This document shows positions 31,079-41,305 of a stretch of 64,000 bases of DNA, piece after piece. Source of the DNA: Paraglaciecola sp030730205 (lineage in GTDB: Bacteria; Pseudomonadota; Gammaproteobacteria; Enterobacterales; Alteromonadaceae); contig NZ_JBGQOM010000002.1 in NCBI RefSeq assembly GCF_052119645.1, positions 248,001 through 312,000 on the forward strand, read 5' to 3'. A program made the translations under genes and the position numbers. Position 1 is the stretch's first letter. Each line of letters begins with the position of its first letter. The notes under the pieces were generated by a model, which ran no database searches, was not told the DNA's origin, and saw nothing but the letters and a program-made list of their open reading frames with translations.

Positions 31079-31549
31079 TTAGCAAGTCCAGCAATATTCT
31101 GCACCACTAATAGCGCCGCTATTGTCTTTATCCCACGCACGTCGACCATCACTGTAAAAAAACAAACTGCCATCACCGGCTTGTGCACTGCTAGAACTTG
31201 GTTTTGCCTCGATTAAATACGTGCTACCTGTTGCTTGGCTGATAAGAAGATCATATTTGCGATTAGCATAAGGCTCAGCAGAAGGGCTGTGTTTATGAAA
31301 GTTGGCTGGACTGCCAGTATCTGCTCCAGAGACTGCTGCTTTTTTATAACTATAACTCGCTGCTTTGTGGCGCTCCATTGCTGCTGCCAATGACATTAAA
31401 TCAGCTTGTGCAGCAGACCGATTACTGCTTTTGATAAAGCCTTGGTAACTCGGATAGGCCAACATACTGATAATGCCAACAATGGCTACCACGATCATCA
31501 GTTCAACTAAGGTAAATCCCGCACTCTTATTTTTTTTATTTGAATACAT
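31079..31549 (-). CDS. pilE: minor type IV pilin PilE
   Basis: 156 residues: leader MYSNKKNKSAG, cleavage, then FTLVELMIVVAIVGIISMLA with Glu5, the alpha-helical spine to about residue 60 and a beta domain ending with a disulfide pair (CWTC). It is last in the operon pilV-pilW-pilX-pilY1-pilE, two bases after the pilY1 stop. PilE-type minor pilins sit in the pilus-priming complex with PilY1. Confidence 0.92.
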   Translation of the reverse strand: MYSNKKNKSAGFTLVELMIVVAIVGIISMLAYPSYQGFIKSSNRSAAQADLMSLAAAMERHKAASYSYKKAAVSGADTGSPANFHKHSPSAEPYANRKYDLLISQATGSTYLIEAKPSSSSAQAGDGSLFFYSDGRRAWDKDNSGAISGAEYCWTC

Positions 31550-31551
31550 TG

Positions 31552-34500
31552 TTACTGCCTTTCTATTTCAGTTTTCCAACTGCTTTTTTGTACTCGTTCA
31601 AAGTTACTGTAGATATTTTCGGCTAAACATTCAAAATCTGAATTACAGGCAATTTGATCGCCATTACTGTCTCGCTGGATTACCGTTGAAGCGCATTCAG
31701 TGCCTAAGCAAACAATGGGCTTAATAATATCTTCAATCAAGATTTTGGTATCGGGCGCAATACCCGTTTGTTTTAACTGTGCGTACCGATCTTGATGCTG
31801 TTGCTCCCCATCCTGATTTAAGTCGGTGACCGCGTTGCCGTTAACTAGCTCAACCAAGTATGCGCGACTATTGCCTGATGGCGGTGCACAAGAGCTTGTG
31901 CTCGCCGTAGCCGGTAAGTAAGTGGTAAAGATAATTTGATAATCTAATATCAAGGGCGAAGCGAGCACTTTTTCACCACCAGCCCCAAGCCTGATCATCC
32001 AACCGGAAAGTTGTGCAAAATTATTCGCCTCAATTTGCTGTAAGGTGCTGTCAGAGGAGCTTAACAGATGATCAGTTGCATCATACAAACTAGAAATACT
32101 CAACACAGGGCTGGGTAGACTGTAATTGCCGTCTTCGTCAAAAGTGAAAACGCCAGTGTCTTTTATCATGTAAAAATGGTCTTCTATCTCACTGTTTAAA
32201 GGATGAGCTCGATAGCCTGAGCCAAGAGCAACAGCATAATAGTGCTCTGCACCTAAACTAATCTCAGTGACATCAGGGCCATAATAAAACCGGCGGTTAT
32301 CCGTATTGCTATCACCACCAAAATCAGCCATTAAGCCACCGGTGACTAAGTCACTTATAGCCTCTCCATTATGAATATCGAGACGAAACAATTGGCCGCC
32401 CATATCTACCACGTACATGTGATCGGCAAAGCCGTCATTGTCTCGGTCAATGACCGATACTCTGGCGGGAATACTGTATTGCATATCACTGAGATTTAAA
32501 TTGGCATCACTGTTACTCGCAGACCAAATGAGCGCACCAGAATCAGCATCAACAATGAAAACCGCGTTACCTGTGCTATCGGCACTGCGCGTCAATTTGC
32601 TGTCTTGGTCGGCGTCGTAGCCACCACCAAAAATCAGCACATTTTTAGCCGTGCTCCCTACTCGAATTTTTGTGACAGTGGGTTTCGACCATGTTTGCCC
32701 TAGCTTAGCAAACTCCCCTGCACCGCCTTCTATTTTAAATAATAAAGAGGGGGATGTTTTGTTACTAACGTCAAGAGCATAATAATTTTTACCTCCTCGG
32801 CGCATGCCCAGATAAAGATATTTATTGTTACCTACTGAACGCAACACCATGTCGCCATCTAAGCCATATATGTGAGTAAAGGTCGAGCTATCACGATAAA
32901 AGTCATACAAATTTTCCATTAATTCTTTGGGCATAATGGCAAAATTTTCGGTGCCTGTTTCAGGGTCGAACGAATGCAGATAACCATGATTTGTTGCGAC
33001 CAAGACAGCGCTCTCAGTAAGAGAATAGTTAACAATAACAGGCTGCGAATGAATCGGGTCGCCCATTTGCAAACGGGCATCGGTATCAAGTCCATCCCCA
33101 TCATCATCTCGAACATCCACGCCCCGAGCCCATTTTAGTAAGGTTTCTCTGACCGTACTTGAGTTGGCTACCGAACCAAGGGCCAAATCGCTCACCGTAA
33201 AATTATTGTTGTCTTCATGGACTAAATTCGCTGTGGTCATAATCGTGCCAGGACCAGAAAACGCGTAGACATTGCGGGGCAAACCCATTTGGCTTGCCGC
33301 TCCGCCATCGCGGACATCATTGCCATCAGCTAACACTGACCAATAGCTGTGGGCGTTGTCGCTGAAAAACCCGGTTAAACTGTCTACCGCATTGTTGCCG
33401 TTTTTATCGAGTATGTCTGCGCCATCTAATTTGTATTTTTTTACATTTCCAGGCCACAACGTGCCTTCAGCTGGTTTAAATAGTGCAAAATACAATTCAT
33501 CATTGTGGGTCAATCGGTTGAGTTGATTAACTGCTACCCCGGGTGAGACGAACGTGGCGTTAACATCTTTTACTGTCTTCAAAATGGATGCAAACACATC
33601 AACTAGATCTTCGGTATTCGATGCCGTGTAAAAGCCACCATTCCCATTAATTGCTAAGTCATTTAAAAATGCATTTGCAGTACTATTGGCGGCAAAACCG
33701 ATGGTATGGGTATAGATTTTTGAGTCGATCACCGATTCATCGGCATCACCGATATTACGGATTAAATCCAACCCGCACTTTTCTCCGCCGGAACCGCGAC
33801 AAGATAAACCTAACATACTTTCTATTTTACTCACGCTGTGGTTGTTATTCGCTTCGCCGTCGGACAACAATACAATATGGTTATTGGTTTGGCATTGCCT
33901 GTCAGTAATCGGTGAAACATATTGTGCGCCGCTGGGAATATATTCACCCACACAGGATGAACTACTGAGATTATCCAAGGTACAACCGCTAGGTAACACA
34001 GAGTCGGCCCCAATATAACTTAAACGACTGCTTACTCTGGTATTTCGTCTTACCGAAGAAGAAGTTGAGCTATCGCCTCGTTTCAAGCCATAGTCCACAT
34101 TGAAACCGGCATAATAGTTGGCCGCCTCATATAGGGTATCAACAATCGGTGTAAAACCTTCCGCGCTGAGCGAGTCGACTTGGCTTATGAGGTGGTCCCG
34201 CACCGTTGATGTTTGCCCTGGCGTGGCTTGACCTTCAAATTCAATGACTAATTTAACGGCGCCAGAGGGTTGTCCATTGTAGCTGTATGCGCCTCGAGTA
34301 CCGTTGAAATCAGCCATAATAAACATCATTTCATTGCCCGCATTCCACCCACTGCGATTAACAATCTGTTGCACAATATTGGTGACGGCAGGACTCTGAT
34401 ACGTATAGTTTCGGTACCAACGAGGGATGTCAGCCCAATTTACCGCAGCAGTTTTAGCGATGTTACGTAGTTCATAGCGGTCATAATTATTGAAGTTGCC

Positions 34501-35634
34501 TACATCATTAACATTGGCACCATAAATATTCATTGAAGCATAGCTACTAGAGCTAGTTTGATAGGCGGTAAATTCTAGGTAAGCATTCGATATTGCAGCA
34601 TTTCTTGGTAGGGCGACATTTCTAAAAATCACCCCTACATAGTCATTTGAGCCACTTGAAAAGCCAAGTTCACTACCCGTTGACTCATAACCATTTGAGC
34701 GCTCTTCAGCATTGTATCGCTGCGAACTAACTTGATAAGTATAACCGCCTTTCACACAGCCTGTAGCCGTTGTGTCATCATAAGTGATGACTAGCTGTGG
34801 TGATAAACCAGAGCCTTCTTCATAGGCTTTTGCTTGTCTTGCACTACTACTCGAACTGCCCACACCTTCAATCAATAAACTTAGCGCGTTACCGCCACAC
34901 CACGTGCTTTGATCGACGATCTCTTGGATGATACTGGTGATATCTGGCGTTGAAATTGTTTCGTTAGACACTGGCCAATCGTTGTCCGTATTCCACAACA
35001 CAGAGTTGGCGGTTTTGGCACGACTAGTGATATTACTCGCAGTATTAGAAAACTCACTGGCGTTACCAACTAACTCACCGCTGATCGTAAATTCAGTGCT
35101 TGCTACATTGTAATTATTTGAGGTAAAGCGCACAAAAGCACTAGTAATGGTGGCCCCTCTTGGAATATTCAAATTTTGATAACGTATACCCACAGTTACT
35201 GGCGTAGTACTTTCAGACAATTTTAGGGTGTTAGCACCTACAGTGACACTTGAGCTAATTTCGAAAGCATCGTCACTGCCTTGACTAATTGAGGTAATAA
35301 TTTCTGGGCGCACAGCGTCATCAATGGGGCGAACCGGATAGAGAATAGGCCCACCGTAGTCAGAAAATCGCATTAAACCTGCATTAATGTTGGTAACGGA
35401 AGAGAGTGTTTCTTTGAGGGCATTTTGAACCCGCAACATGCGTGACTGAGAGCCATCGTCCCTACCTGTCATACTGCCCGAAGTGTCCATAATAAAAAGT
35501 ACATTTGGATTGTAAGTCACTTGCGAGCCGGATGTGCCTAAGTAAATTTCAAGGTCGTCTGCCAGTGCGACATGAGCGCAACACAAAGCCGAAAGTAACA
35601 AAAATACCCGATTTATTTGACGTAATGTATTCAT
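31552..35634 (-). CDS. pilY1: type IV pilus tip adhesin/assembly protein PilY1
   Basis: 1,360 residues. Signal peptide (MNTLRQINRV to AHVALA-DD). A von Willebrand A-type domain begins with the MIDAS motif FIMDTSGSMTG (about residue 42) and continues past a large insertion (about 105-480) to LLSDGEANN. The C-terminal half is the PilY1 beta-propeller, with several Asp-rich calcium-loop motifs (DDDGDGLDTD, DRDNDGFADH, DLNQDGEQ). The ATG at 35634 has AGGGGG 6 nt upstream; the open frame extends into pilX. Known role: pilus priming, retraction control, adhesion and surface sensing. It sits at the pilus tip. Confidence 0.95.
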   Translation of the reverse strand: MNTLRQINRVFLLLSALCCAHVALADDLEIYLGTSGSQVTYNPNVLFIMDTSGSMTGRDDGSQSRMLRVQNALKETLSSVTNINAGLMRFSDYGGPILYPVRPIDDAVRPEIITSISQGSDDAFEISSSVTVGANTLKLSESTTPVTVGIRYQNLNIPRGATITSAFVRFTSNNYNVASTEFTISGELVGNASEFSNTASNITSRAKTANSVLWNTDNDWPVSNETISTPDITSIIQEIVDQSTWCGGNALSLLIEGVGSSSSSARQAKAYEEGSGLSPQLVITYDDTTATGCVKGGYTYQVSSQRYNAEERSNGYESTGSELGFSSGSNDYVGVIFRNVALPRNAAISNAYLEFTAYQTSSSSYASMNIYGANVNDVGNFNNYDRYELRNIAKTAAVNWADIPRWYRNYTYQSPAVTNIVQQIVNRSGWNAGNEMMFIMADFNGTRGAYSYNGQPSGAVKLVIEFEGQATPGQTSTVRDHLISQVDSLSAEGFTPIVDTLYEAANYYAGFNVDYGLKRGDSSTSSSVRRNTRVSSRLSYIGADSVLPSGCTLDNLSSSSCVGEYIPSGAQYVSPITDRQCQTNNHIVLLSDGEANNNHSVSKIESMLGLSCRGSGGEKCGLDLIRNIGDADESVIDSKIYTHTIGFAANSTANAFLNDLAINGNGGFYTASNTEDLVDVFASILKTVKDVNATFVSPGVAVNQLNRLTHNDELYFALFKPAEGTLWPGNVKKYKLDGADILDKNGNNAVDSLTGFFSDNAHSYWSVLADGNDVRDGGAASQMGLPRNVYAFSGPGTIMTTANLVHEDNNNFTVSDLALGSVANSSTVRETLLKWARGVDVRDDDGDGLDTDARLQMGDPIHSQPVIVNYSLTESAVLVATNHGYLHSFDPETGTENFAIMPKELMENLYDFYRDSSTFTHIYGLDGDMVLRSVGNNKYLYLGMRRGGKNYYALDVSNKTSPSLLFKIEGGAGEFAKLGQTWSKPTVTKIRVGSTAKNVLIFGGGYDADQDSKLTRSADSTGNAVFIVDADSGALIWSASNSDANLNLSDMQYSIPARVSVIDRDNDGFADHMYVVDMGGQLFRLDIHNGEAISDLVTGGLMADFGGDSNTDNRRFYYGPDVTEISLGAEHYYAVALGSGYRAHPLNSEIEDHFYMIKDTGVFTFDEDGNYSLPSPVLSISSLYDATDHLLSSSDSTLQQIEANNFAQLSGWMIRLGAGGEKVLASPLILDYQIIFTTYLPATASTSSCAPPSGNSRAYLVELVNGNAVTDLNQDGEQQHQDRYAQLKQTGIAPDTKILIEDIIKPIVCLGTECASTVIQRDSNGDQIACNSDFECLAENIYSNFERVQKSSWKTEIERQ

Positions 35635-35645
35635 AAAAGCCCCCT

Positions 35646-36227
35646 CTATTGGGCAGCAGGTGCAAAGACCGAGGCATTCAAGGTATTTGCGACTACAAAG
35701 TTGCTGTCTTTTAATTGGCCGCAGCCACGCACAATAAATACGTGACAACTAATATTACTACCACCAATAACATTGCTAGAGCCAACACAAGGTTGCTCGC
35801 GCAAAAAGGCGGTTTTAGACCAACTATCAATAGCAGGTTGCGCGACATAATCTCCTGTCCCTACGTGACGACTTCCTTTACTCAATCCTGCTGATGTCAC
35901 GCTACGATTGGTCCAATCATTTTCTTCAAAACAACTTAAAGACTGCACAGTTAAATCCAATTGGTTACCCCCTCGTGCATCAGACAAGGGGTCATTTATA
36001 TTTGCATCTGCTAAGACAACTTTATCTTCTGCCTCAAAAATGACACCTGCAATCGCTGACTCTGCAGCGTCAAATGCAAGAGAGCTTCGCTCCATCGACA
36101 CCGCCATTTTGCTTTGCATCAAACTACTGGCGACAGATGTAACACCTAGGATGGTTAAACTGAGTAATATCAGTAAGGCAAATACCATCACCATGCCTGA
36201 ATTTTTGTGCATATTTGTATGATTCAT
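35646..36227 (-). CDS. pilX: minor pilin PilX
   Basis: 193 residues. PilX-type N-terminus without the usual Glu5 (NSGMVMVFALLILLSLTILG), then the AAES motif (FDAAESAIAG) typical of PilX/GspK-like proteins, and four C-terminal cysteines. Overlaps the pilW stop by ATGA. Part of the tip-priming complex. Confidence 0.9.
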   Translation of the reverse strand: MNHTNMHKNSGMVMVFALLILLSLTILGVTSVASSLMQSKMAVSMERSSLAFDAAESAIAGVIFEAEDKVVLADANINDPLSDARGGNQLDLTVQSLSCFEENDWTNRSVTSAGLSKGSRHVGTGDYVAQPAIDSWSKTAFLREQPCVGSSNVIGGSNISCHVFIVRGCGQLKDSNFVVANTLNASVFAPAAQ

Positions 36228-37090
36228 ATATTCCTACTGCGAATAAAGTTTTTTACATTTCGTAACGTAACCGTCGTTTCAAATTGCTTAAATAAACGTT
36301 TGTCAGTGGGCTGGTACACTGCTTCGTCCAGTAATTTAAAGGAGGGGACCGGGTCAATCAGAACATCAGAATCGGCTTTAAGTAGCACCGCGATACGTAT
36401 TGCAACAACTTGCGCTCCGGCAGTCCGAAGCGCTGCCAAAGCGTCTGCTGTAACAAATCTTACAGGTCGCGACGAGTTGTCGCCTACAGACAGAGTATTA
36501 GACACCCCGTATTGCACTTGAAAGCTATAGACGTCGTCCAGTAAGGTATAAGCCTTATCACTGTCATTGCCAACAGCGACTTTTTGCCCCCTCAGAACTC
36601 GTCCGTCAAAACCTCTGCATTGTAGTGTCGTGCCCGTGACAAAATACTGATTAACCACATAAAACTCTTCGTTGGCGGCGTAACCTAATTTATAACCTCG
36701 ACAATCAGTGCTGGCTTGAGCGCTGACGACTAAGGTATCACTTGCGCCACTAGCGCCTTCAAGCGACCCCACTGTGGCATCATTGACAAAATCACCAGGT
36801 AAAGGCACAGGATTATTTTGCACAATGGCCGCTTCGACAGCGACATCCACATCTCGGTTAAGATCAGGGGATAAATTATCATAACGGCCTGTCATCAATA
36901 AATCGTTGCGCAAACGAGTAATAATAAAACGACCACTTTCTTGGACCGATGACACCGCTTGATTTAATCTTTCAGTGACATTGTTGCCTAACATAACTTG
37001 AATCAACGCACCTGAGATCATCAAACCGATAGTCAAAGAAATCATCAACTCAACTAGACTAAAACCGTGTTGTTGCTTAGGGGTTTTCAT
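36224..37090 (-). CDS. pilW: minor pilin PilW
   Basis: 288 residues. Leader MKTPKQQHG, then FSLVELMISLTIGLMISGAL with Glu5. Long beta-rich C-terminal domain. The ATG at 37090 overlaps the pilV stop (CTATGA); the extended frame to 37114 is not used. Second gene of the minor-pilin operon. Confidence 0.9.
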   Translation of the reverse strand: MKTPKQQHGFSLVELMISLTIGLMISGALIQVMLGNNVTERLNQAVSSVQESGRFIITRLRNDLLMTGRYDNLSPDLNRDVDVAVEAAIVQNNPVPLPGDFVNDATVGSLEGASGASDTLVVSAQASTDCRGYKLGYAANEEFYVVNQYFVTGTTLQCRGFDGRVLRGQKVAVGNDSDKAYTLLDDVYSFQVQYGVSNTLSVGDNSSRPVRFVTADALAALRTAGAQVVAIRIAVLLKADSDVLIDPVPSFKLLDEAVYQPTDKRLFKQFETTVTLRNVKNFIRSRNI

Positions 37091-37734
37091 AGTGTGACAT
37101 CTACTGATACGCAATCATGGGGGCTCGTTTCACCTACCATGCATTTTGCATTGAGTGTTCTGTTGATATTTTGCCAATTCTCTACAGGCCACTTGAGCGT
37201 AACGATATGTTTGGAACCGACACTACAACTTTGTAAATCCATTAAATCATTGTCTTCGCAATCCAATGAAATAGTCACATCGGGATTGGTGATCACCGCC
37301 GCACACGACAGCTCATAAGCATCAAACTTTGCTAGATCACTAGCAGAACAAATATTGTCGTTACAATTAGGGATCACCGACGGCCGTGATTTACAAAAAC
37401 ATTCGTAGGCTTGCTCACTACCCGAGCATGTGAGGGTTTGAAAATTATAGTTATCTGGATCAAAGTATTCATTGTCCACTACCAAGCCATCTCCTCGAAT
37501 GGAGAAGGTGGCGCTGGCTCTGAGTCGCTCCGACATTTGCTGAGCCACCAATACGGATTGGGATCGATTTAGAGATTCAGAGTTAGTAAATGAACCGACA
37601 AATTGCAAATAAACAACACCTAATAACCCGACAGAGAGAATAAATAGAGTGACTAAAATTTCAATCATACCCACACCGCGCACATGAAGTGGCACCTTAT
37701 GAATTCGATGAACGACTGGTAGACTCTCTAACAC
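37087..37734 (-). CDS. pilV: minor pilin PilV
   Basis: 215 residues. Cleavage between Gly and Met in RGVG-MIEILVTLFILSVGLLG, Glu at about +3. PilV family pattern (VAQQMSERLRAS after the helix) and eleven cysteines in the C-terminal domain. First gene of the operon; the 23-residue leader is longer than usual, so the true start may lie downstream, but no better start with a ribosome site is seen. Confidence 0.85.
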   Translation of the reverse strand: MLESLPVVHRIHKVPLHVRGVGMIEILVTLFILSVGLLGVVYLQFVGSFTNSESLNRSQSVLVAQQMSERLRASATFSIRGDGLVVDNEYFDPDNYNFQTLTCSGSEQAYECFCKSRPSVIPNCNDNICSASDLAKFDAYELSCAAVITNPDVTISLDCEDNDLMDLQSCSVGSKHIVTLKWPVENWQNINRTLNAKCMVGETSPHDCVSVDVTL

Positions 37735-37898
37735 TATAACCCCATACCTATGAACAAATTACTTTGGTGGTTGGTGTATGTTAGCTAAATTCCCTGAAGT
37801 TTGGTTATTTTTACTTAACGAAAGGTATATATTTTCGATGGTTTGGTGATATGTCGTTATTCACTGCCCGTCATCCTGTTTAGCGGCTTTGGCATAAA

Positions 37899-39560
37899 TT
37901 AATGTAGCAAAACACTGTCATCCTTCTGCACAGTGGCAAGTTCTGTGGGCGTAATCGGAGGCACACCTGCCATGGTGCTGTTGTGCACCGACGCGCTAGC
38001 TGAAATTTGAGTGCTTCCAGAACTGATAATAGTTAACTCTCCTCTGCTAAATTCTTGGTAATATTGAAACGTATTCGAGGGGAAAGGACTAAGAGGCTCA
38101 TTGGAAATCACCGCAATAGAGGGGTCAGCAGTGCTCCAGTTAGCCAATAATGTCAAATTCACGTCATAAAAAGGAGTAAGAGCCAACCAATCTGCATCGC
38201 CATTTGCAATTTTTGCCTGCAACAAAGACCTATCACTTGTCGTCAAGGGATCCAAATAAATCCCCCTTACCGTTAGCTGACCGCCGCCGTTCATGGCATC
38301 TACATCTCTGTTAATGGGTTTTGTCGGCAAACTTGCATGATTGATCAGGCCACTCATCACCGCCTGGCTAAATGCAGCATACGCAGTTAAATTGCTGGGG
38401 TTTAAAAAATAATCTGGACTAAACGCCACTAACTCAACTAAATGCCAGTCAGGATACAACACAAAATAGCCATCGACTCTGCGAAATCGACAGGCTTCAT
38501 CATATTGGTCACCAGGTATCAAAGCCTGTTGATAGCCAGTTCCGCCTACCAGTTGAAAGTGGGAATGAGGTACGCCACTGTCGTTTCGATAAAAGCGCTC
38601 ATCCGCGATTGTTTGCGTGCTGTCATGATGATCTTGGCAACATTGCGAACATAAAGTTGACTGCCCTGTTGAAGAAGGTGTTCCTGTCATTTTATATTGC
38701 AGTTGGCCCGCTTCAATATGGCTTCTGCCATTGCTGATTGTAGTAAACGAGGGGGTCATACCCTGCCCCATTCCGGCTAACTCGCATCGACAACTCACCG
38801 TGGTAAAATCCGCTTGGCTACTTTTGATGTATTGCCCATCTTCGTGCCGATAATCTTCAATCGACAACTCAATACGCTCAGGGCTAACAATAATAGGACT
38901 GGCACTTTGTTTAAACTCATTATTCCCCACCTCAACAGTATGAGAGTCAGGAATACTGCTCGGTGTAAACACTACTTGGGGTATCTTGTTTGAACTGGGT
39001 AAATCTGAAAAAGCCAATAAACTGCGACTCGGGGCAACGGGAGTTAAAGAGCCCGCCAAGATAATAGACTGATTGTCCCCTTGATAATCAAGCCAATCAA
39101 TTTGTATCCGAATACTTTTCTGCCCTGCAATGGTCGGAAGGGGCATAATCAGGCTAGGATGAGTCGAATCCACCCAAGTATCAGCATACGAGTCATTATC
39201 GAGATCCACAAAATAGCGATTATTGACCAACCAAGTTCGGGTAAACGTACGAATATTAGCCGCATTGTTACCTAACGACACCTCAACTTGACCACTTGCT
39301 AACTCACCACCAGTATTTGTCTGTATATCATTGTAACCAAGTCCATTAGCGGCGCTTACAACTTGACTAAAACTGGCTAAATCATCAAATTTTTCTTGGG
39401 CTAATCGTAAAGCAATATTGCGTAAATTTATCTTTGAATCTGCCAATACAAATTCACTTTGTAGTGTCACATAGCCTGTCACACCCAACATAATCATCAA
39501 CGACGCAATCAATACTTCGATAAGTGAAAATCCACAGTGACGCCTAATGTTATAGATCAT
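37899..39560 (-). CDS. large PilV-like minor pilin, last gene of second pilin operon
   Basis: 553 residues. Leader MIYNIRRHCG, then FSLIEVLIASLMIMLGVTGY with Glu5 and a PilV-like downstream motif (IALRLAQEKFDDLASF). The 480-residue extracellular region is far larger than a normal PilV (about 200) and holds a cysteine cluster near residue 310 (TLCSQCCQDHHD). Overlaps the upstream gene by 11 bp with GGGAG before its ATG. A large C-terminal module on a minor pilin suggests a tip or adhesive function in place of PilY1, which this operon lacks; this is inference. Confidence 0.8.
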   Translation of the reverse strand: MIYNIRRHCGFSLIEVLIASLMIMLGVTGYVTLQSEFVLADSKINLRNIALRLAQEKFDDLASFSQVVSAANGLGYNDIQTNTGGELASGQVEVSLGNNAANIRTFTRTWLVNNRYFVDLDNDSYADTWVDSTHPSLIMPLPTIAGQKSIRIQIDWLDYQGDNQSIILAGSLTPVAPSRSLLAFSDLPSSNKIPQVVFTPSSIPDSHTVEVGNNEFKQSASPIIVSPERIELSIEDYRHEDGQYIKSSQADFTTVSCRCELAGMGQGMTPSFTTISNGRSHIEAGQLQYKMTGTPSSTGQSTLCSQCCQDHHDSTQTIADERFYRNDSGVPHSHFQLVGGTGYQQALIPGDQYDEACRFRRVDGYFVLYPDWHLVELVAFSPDYFLNPSNLTAYAAFSQAVMSGLINHASLPTKPINRDVDAMNGGGQLTVRGIYLDPLTTSDRSLLQAKIANGDADWLALTPFYDVNLTLLANWSTADPSIAVISNEPLSPFPSNTFQYYQEFSRGELTIISSGSTQISASASVHNSTMAGVPPITPTELATVQKDDSVLLH

Positions 39561-40683
39561 GCCAACTCCCAGGGATCTTAGCGACACGTAAAAAAGTCGG
39601 CGATTCGGTAAGTGTCGCCAAGGCTGCCTGATCGTATTTCACGTTCAGACTGCCAGCTAAATCACCTAGGGCGTAGTTAGCGAGCAAAGCCCCATTTATC
39701 GAACTCGAAGGCGGTATAAATACATCAAAAGTGGCCAAAGTACTGTTTTGTTTAAGCATAAACACCAGTCCATTTAGTGTAGAACCTAGGCCTAAATGTA
39801 AGCTACCGTCATTGACAAATAGCAATATAGGATACGCAGCATCACCTATATTTAAGCCGTTGTTAATATGACAATCCCCATCAACCCAAACGATTCCAAA
39901 GTGACTGTTATTGAGCAAAAGACAATCATTCAAAACCAAATCTGCTTCACTCTTTATGGCTGAATAATGTTGCAAAGAAACATTAAATAAATAAGCAAAA
40001 ATATCGACGGGAAAATTTGCATCATTTGATAAAATATCATTGCCTTGATTCATCGAAAATGAGTAAGCGTTAAGCGGACAGATGCCAGAAGAATATTCTT
40101 CTAGGGCGCAGGTAAAACCAACAATAGCATCCATATCAACTTGCGCATTCGACCAAATACTTAAGGGCACGCTCTCTCCCCCACCATTTGGATTTGCTGC
40201 AAGTTCAAAACTCACTTGATCATTGAGCCCTCCAGCAACTAATACAGGCGCTTTTGGTATCTGCACAATCAAGGGATAGACTAAGGCCTGCTGTGTCACA
40301 GTCGAGGTAGCTAAGCCATCAGCTGAAACGCCTGTAGATGTAAGTTGTATGAGTGCTAACTCTCTATCATGGCGGTTAATGAGCTGTTGTGTGGCAGTAA
40401 CGGTATAGCTGTTTTGACTAAGGAGTACCTCATTAATCGCACCAATAGACCACTCTTTATGTTGCTGTAATTCTGCGAAACCACGCATGAGGCCCGACTC
40501 GGCGGCTGCAAAAGCCAATTTTTTATTTTGGCTATTCAATATAATCTTATGTTCGAAAGACTGAATTTTACCGGTATACAAGGTGACTAGAGTGATCATC
40601 ACCAACATCAACACCACGGTGACCAAGATAATAGCGCCGTGTTGTTTGTGAGGCAAAAGGGGCGAAGTATGGACGCTAGTCAT
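39550..40683 (-). CDS. PilX-like minor pilin of second operon
   Basis: 377 residues. N-terminal helix AIILVTVVLMLVMITLVTLY preceded by HKQHG, then the AAESG motif (LAFAAAESGLMRGF) of PilX proteins. The C-terminal region is about twice the usual length and resembles the PilX N-terminal-domain proteins with right-handed repeats. Overlaps its upstream neighbour by 8 bp. Confidence 0.8.
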   Translation of the reverse strand: MTSVHTSPLLPHKQHGAIILVTVVLMLVMITLVTLYTGKIQSFEHKIILNSQNKKLAFAAAESGLMRGFAELQQHKEWSIGAINEVLLSQNSYTVTATQQLINRHDRELALIQLTSTGVSADGLATSTVTQQALVYPLIVQIPKAPVLVAGGLNDQVSFELAANPNGGGESVPLSIWSNAQVDMDAIVGFTCALEEYSSGICPLNAYSFSMNQGNDILSNDANFPVDIFAYLFNVSLQHYSAIKSEADLVLNDCLLLNNSHFGIVWVDGDCHINNGLNIGDAAYPILLFVNDGSLHLGLGSTLNGLVFMLKQNSTLATFDVFIPPSSSINGALLANYALGDLAGSLNVKYDQAALATLTESPTFLRVAKIPGSWHDL

Positions 40684-41305
40684 AATTTTTAACTAAAAAT
40701 GAAGTGCTGAAACGCTTAGATACGCTCGAGTCACTTTTTAACTCTGCTTGCAGTTCAATAGCGATACGGTGGGTATTCACCCCATGATTGTTTTGTTGTT
40801 GCAGTACAAACTTAAGATGACTGACTTTAATTATGTCTGGGTCGGTTAAATCGTGCCAACCACCCGCCCCGCAAGATAAGCCGTCTATGCGAATTTCGAT
40901 GGCATTGTCTTTTAATCTATAACCAAAGTTTTCATTACCGCTGACCACATCTAACACACCGTTTTGATTGCGATCGTAGCTGAATTCTACACAACTACTG
41001 GCAGCCTCACCGGGGTAACTGTAGACCGCCAAAGAATTATCAAAGACTGAAACAAACTGATTGGGATCGTTTACAACAATAGCAATATTGCCATCGTAAC
41101 CAGCACGTTTTATGTCGCGAATCATGAGCGCAGCTACCGCATTCACTTCTTCATCCAGACGAGACTTAGCCATTAATTGACTGTTTAAGCCAATTCCATG
41201 ACCAACCAACGATGCCATAGCGGTCAACGAAGCAAATCCAATGGCCATCGAGATCATCAATTCAACCAAAGAAGTACCTGTTTGGTATAAAAGACGATTT
41301 AACAT
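40676..41305 (-). CDS. PilW-like minor pilin of second operon
   Basis: 209 residues. Leader MLNRLLYQTG, then TSLVELMISMAIGFASLTAM with Glu5; PilW pattern DEEVNAVAALMIRDIKRAGYDG. Overlaps the FimT-like gene by 7 bp. Confidence 0.85.
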   Translation of the reverse strand: MLNRLLYQTGTSLVELMISMAIGFASLTAMASLVGHGIGLNSQLMAKSRLDEEVNAVAALMIRDIKRAGYDGNIAIVVNDPNQFVSVFDNSLAVYSYPGEAASSCVEFSYDRNQNGVLDVVSGNENFGYRLKDNAIEIRIDGLSCGAGGWHDLTDPDIIKVSHLKFVLQQQNNHGVNTHRIAIELQAELKSDSSVSKRFSTSFLVKNYD

